From Cacajao melanocephalus (taxonomy: Eukaryota > Chordata > Mammalia > Primates > Pitheciidae), in contig CAUYLG010033129.1 in the NCBI GenBank assembly GCA_963573385.1, forward strand, positions 62,001-126,000: a stretch of DNA of 64,000 bases, read 5' to 3'. The position numbers were made by a program, and so were the translations under genes. The notes beneath the pieces were generated by a model. It made no database searches. It saw only the letters and a program-made list of their open reading frames with translations, and had not been told where the DNA came from. Position 1 is the stretch's first letter, and every line of letters begins with the position of its first letter. Below are positions 14,372 to 26,005 of this stretch, piece by piece.

Positions 14372-16772
14372 TAAAAAAAGAAAAAGTTAGTTTATACTTT
14401 GGGGTAAGTTTCCATCTTAATAAGTTCACTTCTGTTTTATTAAGGAGGAGCTGAACGCAAGGTATAATTAAAAGATTGTATTCAGAGAGAAATTGATAGC
14501 TGTGGTTCAATATTTCCTTCACATTTTTATTGGTAAAAAAATTCTGTTCATAAAATAAATATCTATGAAAATATTTTAAGATGATATAGCATTTTGTAAA
14601 ATCAAAATGCATTCCTTTGGAAGAAATGAGGAAGGAACATGCTTAAAGTAGCTTACAAATTTCACCTGCATCATAACAGAGAGACACCTTTCTTTCTCCA
14701 CTAAGAGTTTATTTTCTAAAATATGGTTTTAAAGATGTCCCTAAGATGTACTCCAAGTTAATGTACTATATTTTTATAATAAAGAACATGAAGATAAATT
14801 AAAGGTAGTTTAGTACATACATTAATTTTTTTAGGTGAGTAATCTAAGATCTAAAAAAATTACCAAACTTTCTAAGATGTGATGAAATTTAAATGTGCAA
14901 AGGCCTAACTTCTTTCTACTTTAACTTCTTTGCACTGTTTAATAAATCAAGGAAATGTTGTAGCTTCAGATATCTATTTTGACATCATTTTGTTTTTTTC
15001 TCAACACCTCAAAAATGTTAAGATTTTATATTTTTTATTGAGAAATATCCATTTATCTTTAGAATAGAAATGCATCTGGATAAAGAGAGCATCATATTTA
15101 CCGTGAGAACATTAACAGCATCTCTCTTTTTGATCTTTTAAACAAGTCTTGGCGTTACCTTTTCATCTTTCCCCAAGAGAGCTCTTTCATCAATACAATA
15201 TCAAAAGATCTATCTTAAGTACCATAAAACTGTGGCTCTGAGTATATGGATTTATTCACATATGAAATACACTTGTCTGCAGTTTTCAAAGATGTGATAG
15301 TTAATGTTTCCAGAGATATTGGTATAGAATATTCCAGCAATAAAATGTAAAATGTTCTCTTCCTAGATTCCAATTACACCTTTATTATTACCTTCCCTCT
15401 GCTGTTCTTGATACTCATTACCATAGTACATATTAAGTTTGGAAATTCCCTGACATTTCTTTTTTAAGCTACTCTTCTATAATGTTGATTGAGCCTCCCA
15501 TCAACTCCCATTGCCAGAAAGCTGAACAAAGTGAATCTCTTCTTTCTAGATGAGTCAGGTGTACATCTTTATGTTAGAACCGTGATCTGTAAAAGATTAA
15601 ATTAATTTATCTACTTCTGCTAATTATTTTGGGATAACAACAATGTGCTAGCACACAAATGATATTTTTATCTTGGTTTGTTCTGCTCTTTCTTATAGAA
15701 ATTATTGAAACTTAACTCTAAGGCTTAGTACAAATTAAAGTTAATTTTTCCATGCAAAGTTTTAATATGGCTTTATTCCTGAAATTTTTGACCTGAACTA
15801 ATACAATTTTTTAATAATTATACTCAGAGTTTTTACATGCTACTTTTTATTTATTCAATGTTACTATTATAAATTTTGCCTTAGAATACACATTCCTTTA
15901 GGAATTTAGCACAGGGACACATGTGGATAATGCCAAGAGCACCCTCTGGGCAGCAGTTAATACAGTGGAGGAAAATAGATCAATCCTTACTGAGTCTGCG
16001 GAGGTTTCACATTCTAGAAATTAGGACAGCCAATTCATGAGATATCATCCCAATCATTAAATTTATTAGATATGATCCCAACCATTAAAAAGACAAATTT
16101 ATAAACTTCTTATATGCAAATCAAGAAAAACCAAAAAGAAAGCATTGTACTGTATTGTGATACAGTGCATGATTACATTTCAAAATTCTAAAATGAGTGA
16201 TCTATATGATGAGGGTATTTGATGGTATTGTTACTTACTGCTCACTTATTAGTTTTCTGGCTTCGTGGAGAATTATCTGCCTTCTCTGAGTATTGGTTTT
16301 ATTGTGCACATGGTGAAGAAATTGTCTCTTCTACAAGGGAGTAAAATTGAGTGAGGTCCTATAGGAGAAAGCCTCTGAAATAATTTACCCCTATTAAGCT
16401 ATGTGATTCATGTTGAAAGATTTTAAGGAGAAGCTCCTGCTTTATTGATAGGCATGAAAATTTCTCTTTCTCTGCCATCAAACTTCTACATTACAAAAAT
16501 TTACACATGAGAGTAATTCCTCGGCTGGAATTTTGCATTTTCTGTAATTTTTGTGCTAACTAGAGGATTTTGAAACCTGTGCCAGTGGCATTCTCTGCCT
16601 CAGGAGAAGATGGATGTAGCCTCAAATAAAATAAGTCAATTGAACCTCTAAAAAAGTTTAAAAACATGTAATAGGGATATTGACCTGAAATTCAAAATGC
16701 TTTCAATTTGCAAACACCACGTTTGACTGAAAAAAAAAATTGTGAACCTCTAAATTGTTTGCTTGAAGACAG
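14372..16772. other. Unique AT-rich non-coding stretch
   Basis: I recognise no gene or mobile element. An imperfect 28 bp-period repeat lies at 16040-16089: a 22-base unit around 'gatatcatcccaat' is repeated with two mismatches. Confidence 0.5.
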
Positions 16773-17125
16773 CCTTAGTTTGCATGGACTGCTGTCACAA
16801 AATATCCAAAAATATTATCATCTGGGTGACTTGAACTACTAATATTTATCACAGTTCTGGAGGCTGGGAAGTCCCAGACCAAGGTGCTGGCTGATTTGGT
16901 TCTTAGTGGGAGCTTGCTTCCTTACTTGTAGACTTTATCTTTTTTATGTGACAGCCCATGGCAAAGAGTAACATTTCTTTTGTGTCTGTTCTAATAAGAG
17001 CATTAATGTCATCATGAGGGCTCTACCTTCATTACCTAATTACCTCCCAAACGCTTTACCTTCTAATGCCAGCACATTAGTGTTTCAATAAATGAATTTG
17101 AGGGCAACATAATTCAGTTCACATC
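16773..17125 (-). mobile_element. MLT1-class LTR (MaLR), antisense
   Basis: The + strand is the reverse of an MLT1 LTR. It starts 'cttagtttgcatggactgct' and continues through 'cacagttctggaggctggga', 'agtcccagaccaaggtgctg', 'gagggctctaccttcattac', 'ctaattacctcccaaa' and 'aatttgagggcaacataatt'. It ends 'cagttcacatca'. About 350 bp is near full length. I see no internal region attached, so it is a solo LTR. Confidence 0.88.
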
Positions 17126-17254
17126 AAATACCAAGAGTTAAGCCTGATAGGTATGGGCCTAACTTCTCACATAAGTCACTAAGTAAGAAATGATAATAGC
17201 AGTCAATAGTAACCTTTTTATGTGAAATGTTACTGTCATTTTATAGCTCAAACT

Positions 17255-17440
17255 TGCATAGTATTGTATATACTATTTTCTAAGTACTTTATTAAGGCAT
17301 TACACACATTAACTTATTTAATCCCACAACAATCTATTGAGTCAGGGCCATTGTCTCCCCATATGACAACAGGAAGTGTTCTGTAATTTGCCTGAGATCA
17401 TAGAGCTGTTTAGAAAAAGATTGAAAAGCCAGTGATCTCC
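17255..17440 (-). mobile_element. MIR SINE, antisense
   Basis: The order 'tattttctaagtacttta', 'attaacttatttaatcccac', 'aacaatctattgagt', 'cccatatgacaacagg' and 'gcctgagatcatagagctg' follows the reversed MIR consensus. It is well diverged, as usual for MIR. Confidence 0.65.
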
Positions 17441-18340
17441 TACTACAGTCTTAATTACTACATTTTACTGTTACAACAGTATTTGTGGTTCTGAAATGAT
17501 ATAGTTACACCAAGAGAGAAGAACAGAGGACTACAGGATTAAGCAGCTCCCTGAAAAGGGCTCTAGATTTCCAGATCAAATTCCATGGTGGCACAGAGCC
17601 TGTGGCATATTAAGAGCATTATGGGCACACTGGAGGGCTGAGAGGAGACCCCAGATTGTCCCCCTCATGCCTCCGGAAATTGCCCTGACCTATCCCACTG
17701 GTGTATATCACCTGTGTGATTGACCGGGCTACAGGAGTAGCCTAAGGAAGGAGGTAAAACGAGGAGGGCACGGCATGTAGGAAACTGGCTACCAAAGCAG
17801 GGAATGAGCTATGCCTCTACGGAAGCCACTGTGCAAGCCGTCCAAGACTTTGCCTGTTAGAGCATTTAAATGGTGCATTGCCAGTTTCTATTATTGTCTT
17901 ATTTTCCGTATCTCAGCAATAGGAAACTAGAGCACAATGCTCAAGAGGACCCTGTAACAGGTATCAAAATGAGACCTTCTAGGTAGCAAAATTCACACCA
18001 TTTATTATTCCTAAACCTCCCACTGTGTTTAGAAGGGTTAGGGGGACCTAGACTGTGTTTTCCTGCAGGTCAGATTCCCTCAAACCTGGATGCAAACTGC
18101 TACTTAAAAAACATTAGTGTTTGCTTTCCAATGTCCAACATCTCAAAGCTTGCAAATGTGCTGAATGCAGAATACAGCTGACTCATTCAACTCAGAACAT
18201 TTTCTCAGAAAAGTTTCATAGTTTCTTGGGATTCTGCATTGTGTTTAAGCCATACCTCAGCATATACTCAAAAGTGGAGACTAAGAAAAAATTGTCTTGT
18301 GGAAATTCTAGATTGGTTATTTCTATGGATATGTGAAATG
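17441..18340. other. GC-richer unassigned block
   Basis: From about 17540 to 17960 base composition rises clearly above its surroundings ('ggaggtaaaacgaggagggc', 'cccctcatgcctccgg') with several CpGs. I could not match it to a repeat family or exon. It could be an unrecognised ancient repeat, a conserved element or an old retrocopy. Confidence 0.35.
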
Positions 18341-18640
18341 CAAAGGACTCACGCCGTCGGAACCTCTCACCTCCTCCTCCAGCTCCATCAGCAGCCCGGC
18401 TTCTGTTTCATCCAGGTGGAATCTGTAGTATGCAAATGCAGAGCCATGACAGCCATCAGAAAGGCTTGTCTATTTCTTTAGCTGTATGTGCACTTTGTTC
18501 AAAGTTTTCTAGCTGCTGCTTCTCATCTCTGTCCCATTTCAACTCCATCCATTTTAATAACACTTTTTGTTTCTTCCTCTTCTCCCCATTTCCAATAAAG
18601 TTTGGAATTTGTTTGTGTACAGCGCCTGAAAGATAAAGTG
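18341..18640 (+). promoter_or_regulatory. Candidate conserved element or 3'-terminal exon
   Basis: The block contains three CpGs in 'cacgccgtcgg', a perfect octamer ATGCAAAT at about 18432, a pyrimidine-rich run 'tttcttcctcttctcccc', AATAAA at 18594-18599 and a GT-rich tail 'ttggaatttgtttgtgtac'. Hexamer plus downstream GU-rich sequence is the layout of a polyadenylation site. I see no long open frame. A terminal exon of a non-coding RNA or a conserved element are both possible; neither is shown. Confidence 0.3.
18594..18599 (+). terminator. Candidate polyadenylation signal AATAAA
   Basis: A canonical AATAAA follows a long pyrimidine tract and precedes a GT-rich region within 25 bases. The hexamer alone is common in AT-rich DNA. 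Only the downstream GT-rich element raises it above background. Confidence 0.3.
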
Positions 18641-19129
18641 TAGTTTTATCAAGAAAAATATAGTTTCTCTATTAATGAATATGCTCTAGCTGTATACATA
18701 TTTCTGTGTGCACGTAAATATATCTTATTGCTAGAACACCAAGGAAGTCATTTAAAAATGAACTGTTAATATAGTCTTCTCAATGTGAATATAATTAGAA
18801 GTTATAATTTCAATTAAGTTTGTGTCTGTCTATCCACACAAAGAAGAAAACAGATGCAAAGCAATAATCCTAATACTTCAGGCAATATACTTTTATTTAA
18901 CATGCCCATCATAAAAATACCTTACTAAAAATAATAAAATAGATTATAAGGGGTGCATTAGATACTGAATTCTTCAACAGTATAACTCTTTGTTACATGA
19001 AGTTACTTACTTTTTAGTATTAAGAAGGTCCTAACTGGGCCTTAAGAATGTAAACATTCACATGGTTTAAAAATTCTCAGTGATTTGAAATTTTCAGATA
19101 TGTCCTTAACTTGCTGGAGAGTTTAAAAA
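18641..19129. other. Unique AT-rich stretch
   Basis: Nothing recognisable. Confidence 0.5.
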
Positions 19130-19397
19130 TATTATATATATACACATATGTGTATATACATTTATATATTTCTAAGTATGTATATTTAATTGTATACACA
19201 CATATGTGTATTTGTATTTATATATACATATATAAATGTGTATATTCTATATGCATAGTAGATACATAGGATAATGTATAATATATGTAATATATATATA
19301 AATAACAAATTATTTATTGAGTTAGATTTAGAAATATATACATGTATATACACAGATTTAGAAATATATATATACACACACACACACAGACATATTT
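19130..19397. repeat. AT/AC-rich variable simple-repeat tract
   Basis: The tract alternates TA, TG and CA units with short non-repeat spacers and ends in an AC run. Embedded in it, the 13-mer 'gatttagaaatat' occurs at 19325 and 19355. Its exact reverse complement follows at 19392-19404, so part of the tract can fold into a hairpin. Confidence 0.85.
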
Positions 19398-19404
19398 CTA
19401 AATC

Positions 19405-21359
19405 CAGGCTGTTTTATGGCATGTCTTACGTTCCTATGGGAAATATGGTAGCAGAAGTAACTACAGAGACCTATTTAGTCAGCTTCTGAGCGACCCAAGG
19501 TAAGAAACTTTCTATGATATGCTTTGTATGACTGCTTTAAATTTTTTTTTCAAAACTACAGCTACAGGTTTTAAAGATTTCTTTGAAGCAACTGAAGAGT
19601 GAACTTTAATTCATGTTTTTTAAACAAAGGTTATATGAGACTTACAGCAGTCTTACAAAAGGAGAATATCAGCAAGAATTGCACATTGCACTCGGAGTGC
19701 AACTGACTTTCAAATTTCTCTACAGGTATTATTTCCCATGAATAGGAACAAAGAGCAAAAACAGTTAAAAAAGCATATTCAAATGTGTGCATAAAAAGGC
19801 ATGGTAAATGAATACTGTTTAGTTTGCTGACATAATTACTTGAATGTAATTTTTATGAGTCGTAGAAATCTTGGCATTTTCACTGAACCAGATAATTAGA
19901 CTCTGAATAGAACAGGGTCAGAATAATTAATACATCAAAACTAGATGAACTTTTTCTAATTATTTTTATTTAATCTCTATTATAATTATTGTTATACTCT
20001 GCTGAGCACGATTGCCTCATGTTCATAGATTTGAATGCAGTCTTATAGTTGCATCCTGGGACTTTGTGGAATATTAACAAACCGTGGCCTGGAGAAATTA
20101 GAATGGTGTAGTTTCATGATGGAATTCTAAATTGGAATTTCATATTTTTCTATATAGTGGCACAAAATTTGTTCCATAATCATAAAAATATGAATTTTAA
20201 AACAAAAGTCTACTTTTCTTTCAAGTTACATTTCTTCAAAGTTCAAGAAAAATTATTTTCTCAGAGTATTTTTTTTAAAGGCATGTCATCAGTTATTCAA
20301 TTCACGTGAAATTTTCTGAAAGGTGATTGCATTACATTTTTCATTATTTGAGAGTTTTTAATATCATGATAAATCTTAATCATTTTAAGGTGAATGTATT
20401 GACAGGCAGTTGAGATCATTACCAACTATAATTAAAGACTTTGAAATTCATGTTAGAAAGTAATGGTGTAACTTTCTGGTTGGGATGATAGTTTCTTAAC
20501 TGTGCCAGACCTTTAAAATAACCATGATAATGCAGAAAAATAAGTTATGACAGCCAATGAAACCAAGAAGTCTAGTAAAATATTTTAAAATCTCAGAGCC
20601 AAAAGATTACATAAGCCAGTTTATTAAGTGATAGGAGGCTAATTCATGTTTGAATATCTAAAATAGGAATGCTGTAATATAAAAAGGAAGCTTCAAAAAA
20701 GATTTTATTCATCAAAAAAAAGTATCCAATAAAGACTGTTCTCCAAGGCACCAATGAGAAAGCTTGAGTTCCCTCTTAATTCTTGGTCATTATTTTAGAA
20801 TTTGTCAAAACTGCCTTCTCCTTGTCTTGTCATTCTCGACTCTCCATCTCCCTTCTGTGGAAGTCCACAACTTCCTTCTGTACAGGACTGAAAGTTGATG
20901 TGGTTTAAGGAGCATTACAGCCTTAGACATAAAGGAGGAAATAGGTATCAGTAGACTGCTAACCCTGAAAGGATCCATTCTGAGGATTTACAGAATGTTT
21001 AGAAGTATTTAGGAACCAACACATCTGGTAACGTTAACAATGCAGTACCACAGCCACAGAATAATTTCTGCCTAACTTTTGTGCAACTGAGCTGTTTAAA
21101 TGTTTGTTCCATCCTGGAATTTGTCTTAAAAAGCTACACATCAACAACGGGGCCAAGGTTGGTTGTGGGGTGCAGCTTTTATGTTTGTGAGATTCAGAGA
21201 ACACCAAGATAGACAGTGACATCCATCAAAGGGAATAATGCCCTTTGCAAATATTAACAGTGTGAGATTTTTACCTCTTTTAATACTTTTTTAACATCAA
21301 AGTTAAGCGAATGAATGCAGTTTTCATGTAATATAAAACTATTTATCATAAATAAGTAA
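19405..21359. other. Unique AT-rich non-coding stretch
   Basis: I see no gene or confident repeat. Confidence 0.5.
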
Positions 21360-22020
21360 AGTAGAAATAAAATGAGAAAAATAAGAGAAAAGGAAGAGTG
21401 TTGAACTATAAACACTGCTAACACAAGTCTAAAAAGAATGCAAGATAGAAGTTATCACAATGGAAAAATTAAAATTGGCTTCAGCTGTAGCGAACAACAT
21501 AATTGACATTGTGGAAAATGAAATCACTAACAAAGTAGACAGTTCTCTCAGAACACCAAGAAAATATATAATAACAAAAATAAGATCTGGTACAGAGGAG
21601 AGAAAACAAAAAATAAAAATACATAAATCATTGGCTTCCATTGAGAATGAATCGAAACAATTGAAGCTAATCATTCTTTAGAAGAAAATACTTTCCATAG
21701 TTAAAAACAAACAACAAAACAAAACAACAACAAATGACATTACTCGAATATACAGGTCAAAACTAGTCACTAAATGCCACACAAAGTTTTTTTTTAAAAA
21801 GTAACTTAGAATAAAATTGGCAAAGTTATTGAATTTTAAGTTTTTAAAGGAAAAAAGTTACAATAATTTGGGCAAAAAGTAAAAAATTTACACTGGTTTC
21901 CAATTCTATTTAACTCAGTGCCATATTATAATGCAACAGTGAGATAAAGTTTTGAGAGAAAAATATGTAATCTAAGGATATTTTAACCAAGCACAAACTA
22001 ATTTATGTGCTGGTGTAACT
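21360..22020 (+). other. A-rich stretch, possibly very old L1 5' sequence
   Basis: The + strand is strongly A-rich and carries an open frame of 73 codons (21460-21681) with many Lys, Glu and Ile codons. Phrases such as 'gataaagttttgagagaaaa' and 'taaggatattttaaccaagc' loosely resemble the 5' part of old L1 elements. The match is too weak to assert. I do not consider the open frame a gene. Confidence 0.25.
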
Positions 22021-23078
22021 CATGGATATTTGCTATGAAACTTTTACTTAAAAGATGTCCATCAGCAGGCTAAGAGGTGGATAATATTTTAAAATTAATG
22101 AATGGGATATGTGAATCTGAAATTACTGTGGTACTTACTGTTAGTTTTAAAATTTATTTGTTTAACATGCAAGAGCTACCTTGAAAATTTGGTCATGAGG
22201 ACTCTTCAAAGTAAAAAAAAACTGAAAATTCAACAAAGACCAAAAAGCAGAGATGTTCACATTGAAATAAATAATAAGTTGTTTGTATATATACTAATAG
22301 CATAAGCAATATTGTAATATAAGTTAACAATATAATTCTAATGTCTAGTAGATATAAAATTTGCTCTATAATCATGAATATATTGCAAACATTATACAGA
22401 CGTAATATTGTTAAATAATTTTGGAATAATTGGCCTTTTAGAAAATAATTTTTAAATTGGATCCTATCTTAAACTTTCTCTTAATGTAAATTTAAGGTAA
22501 AATAAGAGATAAAATTTAACAATTAAATATTTTTGTAGACAAGATGGAAAAATGGTGATGTTTCTGATCCTGTAGCAGTAACAGAGCTTTTAAGCATAAA
22601 TATAGCAAAATTCACAAAGTACAAAATTAAATACTGAGGTGTTCCTCAGGAAAATCCTATGAAATTTTCTCCTACCATAATCAATAAATAGATATGCAGC
22701 ACAGTTTTCATTAATAAGACAAATTATAAGCCATACATATTTTAACCAATGACCATGTATCATCTCTACTTAAACAGATAGTTATAACTGTTTATAGATA
22801 GCATTATTTTTAAAAAGATGCAAATAAATATTGAATAACATATAGCTTCCACTTACTATAAGATCCATATATCCCAGCACTGTATTTAAAAACTTACTTA
22901 AATAATCCAGTTTGGCATTTGCAAATATCTCTGAGGTAAGAGTTATCTACTCTTTATTTGTTTTTTTTTTAACCTCCCTCCCCCTACCTCAAGTTATCTA
23001 ACTTTTTATTATCTAACTTTTTATAGACGATTACATTAAAACTGAGAAACAAGTTGCACAACGACCTAACTTATAATT
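22021..23078. other. Unique AT-rich stretch
   Basis: No gene or clear repeat. The last part (about 23020-23070) may be one end of the MIR relic that continues at 23195. Confidence 0.45.
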
Positions 23079-23181
23079 GATGGCTGCCTTAAATGATGTC
23101 AATACAGGAGAAATATTGATATAATCTTAAGCTTGTTCCTCTGTACAGTAGGATAAATTCTAATACTACAGTACTTAGCTA
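23079..23181 (+). repeat. Copy A of a 103 bp local direct duplication
   Basis: The 103 bp from 'gatggctgcc' to 'agtacttagcta' recur at 23912-24014 with no gaps and 11 mismatches (about 89% identity). The two copies are in the same orientation about 830 bp apart. The sequence matches no repeat family I recognise. Copy A lies next to MIR-like sequence on its right. Confidence 0.9.
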
Positions 23182-23194
23182 GGCGTTGCCTAGG

Positions 23195-23392
23195 AGTTGA
23201 AGCAGGAATTGAACTCAGGCCTGAGGACAGATTCTGAGTGATTAATTCACTGCATGCTTGTTTCAAAGTATTAATCATATATAATGTCAGGAAAGGATTA
23301 TATCTGTTTTGTTCTTGGCTATTTACCCTTAGCTTAGCAAAAGGCACAGCTTAAATAAGCACTCACTGAACAATTGTTGAATATGTGACTAT
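23195..23392. mobile_element. Possible MIR (antisense) and L2-like relics
   Basis: 'gaagcaggaattgaactcag' followed by 'cctgaggacagattctgag' resembles reversed MIR ('gccgggattcgaacccagg'). Further on, 'gcacagcttaaataagcact' and 'gaacaattgttgaatatgt' resemble an L2/MIR tail. Both are weak and the junction between them is uncertain. Confidence 0.4.
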
Positions 23393-23400
23393 ATTTAAAT

Positions 23401-23520
23401 AAGATATTAAACACAATATATTTAATATATAATTTATAAATTATAACATATACAAAAGATTAATATTTATTAATATATTTAAAAGATTAATATAGATTAA
23501 TATATTTAAATAAAATTATT
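23401..23520. repeat. AT-rich tract with a 27 bp tandem pair
   Basis: Nearly pure A/T. A 27-base unit beginning 'aaaagattaatat' is present twice head to tail (23454-23480 and 23481-23507) with two mismatches. Confidence 0.75.
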
Positions 23521-23911
23521 ACTTCAAGGAAGATTTTCATGGGGGGTTCTGGTAGGATATGGAAATATGGAATAGAAACAACTATCATATAAAGCAGATT
23601 TTTTTCTAGTGCAATACAGTATTCACAAATACAGTATTACCATGTCAAACGAAGACAGTTCATTACCAACACAATCAGCTATCATGATTTAGCTTTGAAA
23701 ACAGGCAATATGTGTTCTTGGGTGCTTTTTCATGCACCCCAGATCAAGTATTTTGGTCACCTAGTATATGATAGCATTATTAAAATTCCTACTTATGGAA
23801 AAGATTTCTCTAGAACAATCTACTTTAATAGTGAAATCAATGTGTTAGGAACGATGTATGATAGGAAAAATTAGGACACAGTCACTGAAAATTAAGTAGT
23901 TTTGAAGAGTT
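23521..23911. other. Unique stretch between the two 103 bp copies
   Basis: No recognised feature. Confidence 0.5.
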
Positions 23912-24014
23912 GATGGCTGCCATATATGATATCAATACAGGAGAAACATTGATAACATCTTAAGCTTGTTACTCTGTACAGCAGAATAAATTCTAATACT
24001 GTAGTACTTAGCTA
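23912..24014 (+). repeat. Copy B of the 103 bp local direct duplication
   Basis: This copy is gap-free against 23079-23181 with 11 mismatches. Sequence on either side does not match the flanks of copy A, so the unit boundaries are sharp. Confidence 0.9.
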
Positions 24015-24062
24015 TGACAATAAGTTAGATTCTTGTAGATATAAAGTTAGGAATATACATGA

Positions 24063-24356
<294 letters not shown>

Positions 24357-24589
24357 AGATGCTTTGATATTATGTGTTAAGGCAAATAATAAGAAAGAAA
24401 AACTGGAGGAAAATACCACACAAATAGTGCACAAGCAACTTGCTCTGTGATTTTTTTACACTGAACTTTTTACAACTAGATTTCTTTGCTGCTCTATGAG
24501 GCTTACTGTGTTTCTTCATTATATCCTCGTTATATTGAAAAAATATTGCTCGTATGTTTAAAACATAGAATCTAAAAGGTGTTCATCTA

Positions 24590-24884
24590 GCCAGGCGCAA
24601 CGGCTTATGCCTGTAATCCTAGCACATTGGGAGGCTGAGGCAGGTGGATCATGTGAGGTCGGGAGTTCAAGACCAGCCTGGCCAACATCATGAAAACCCC
24701 ATCTTTACTAAAAATATAAAAATTACCCAGGTGTGGTGGCACATGCCTGTAATCCCAGCTACTGGGGAGGCTGAGGCAGGAGAATTGCTTGAACCCAGAG
24801 GTTGCAGCAAGATCACACAACTGCACTCCAGCCTGGGCGGCAGAATGAGACTCTATCTCTAAATAAATAAATAAATAAATAAAT
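24590..24884 (+). mobile_element. Alu SINE, sense, small right-arm deletion
   Basis: The copy runs from 'gccaggcgcaacggcttatg' to an AAAT-repeat tail. In the right arm, 'cttgaacccagaggttgcag' followed directly by 'caagatcacacaactgc' shows short deletions relative to a full-length Alu. No convincing target-site duplication was found. Confidence 0.95.
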
Positions 24885-24991
24885 GAAATTCTTTATTTAA
24901 AGGTCATTAAACGGAGTGATTTCTATTTAGAAAGAATCTATACATTTGTCTGCAAGTTATTAGTTATCTGGAATTCCTATACGGGGGGAGG

Positions 24992-25044
24992 TTTGAGATG
25001 GAGTTTCGCTCTGTCACCCAGGCTGGAGTGCAGTGGCGCGATCT
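24992..25044 (-). mobile_element. 53 bp Alu 3'-end fragment without a tail
   Basis: 'gatggagtttcgctctgtca', 'cccaggctggagtgcagtgg' and 'cgcgatct' are the reversed 3' end of an Alu right arm. The match then stops abruptly in unique sequence. On the other side there are only three T's before a G-rich run, so there is no poly-A tail. The right arm alone, 53 bp long and tailless, is not a standard Alu insertion. Confidence 0.85.
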
Positions 25045-26005
25045 TGTAAAATTCTTGTTTTTGCTTTCACGTGCTAGGATTTTCATCTCATTCTATTTGG
25101 TTTATGCATAAGAACCCAGATTGAAAAAAAGAGTCTTATGTCGTATTTTCTTTCAGTAGTACAACATCCATCTTGAAACTCTTCTGTCTCCAATCTCTGG
25201 CAGTTGATGCCACTGTCTGAGATGCCTGATGGGCTTCCTGGCATTTTTGTAATGTATCAGTGACTATTGGCTTGCAAGTGACAGAAGAAAATAGAGCCAA
25301 AGATCTGGACTTTCCCATTCAGCAGCTCTTTACCATCAGTGCTCACCTCTGAATTGTTGACTATTCTTAAATCACAAAAGCACTTCTGCAAACCTTTTAA
25401 AGACCTTAGTTCAAAAACATTTTTATGTGTAGTTTAGAGACCCACAGAGAAAGTGAACTTTCAGGAAGACCGGTTCAACCCAGAGAATGAGGAAATGGCT
25501 GAGAACAAATATTAACCCAGTGAAATGAGTATGAAGAAGGCCAAGTAGGAACAGAAGCAAATTATGGAATCCGTGCATTTTTTGGACAGAGAATTTCCTT
25601 TGGCAGTGCCTAGGGAACCATGAAGGCCGGGGAAGGAGAATGCAGACTTAAAAATACATAATCACTACATGGATAGCCATTTGTAGAAGAACTTTCCAAC
25701 TGTGAAAAACTTTAAGAATTTGCCTGACTTTTATCATTTACTTGTATCAGAATTTGAATTCCTACTTTTATGTACATAATGCCTAAACACATAAACACCC
25801 TGCAAATAAAAACTGCAACCTCCTGGATTGTGGAGCTACTTTCACTGATGGTTTAGAAGAACTTTTCTCAAACATTTTCTAAAGAGAATACCTTACTGAC
25901 AACCAGTGCCACTGCTACACAAACCAAGCATAGAACGACAGAGATTGGGTAAATCACAATCTGCATTCATTTTTAAGACCTTCGAGGGCAGGGTTCTCTC
26001 TGCGT
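25045..26005. other. Unassigned stretch
   Basis: No gene recognised. The phrase 'ctattggcttgcaagtgaca' around 25265 is reminiscent of an ancient repeat, but I could not place it. Confidence 0.4.

Noticed and set aside
15926..15950. CTCF-like motif around 'agagcaccctctgggcag'
   Set aside because: It matches only part of the CTCF core and lacks several invariant bases.
21460..21681. 73-codon Lys/Glu-rich frame that looked like a coiled-coil piece
   Set aside because: A-rich DNA naturally encodes Lys/Glu/Ile. The surroundings vaguely resemble old L1 5' sequence.
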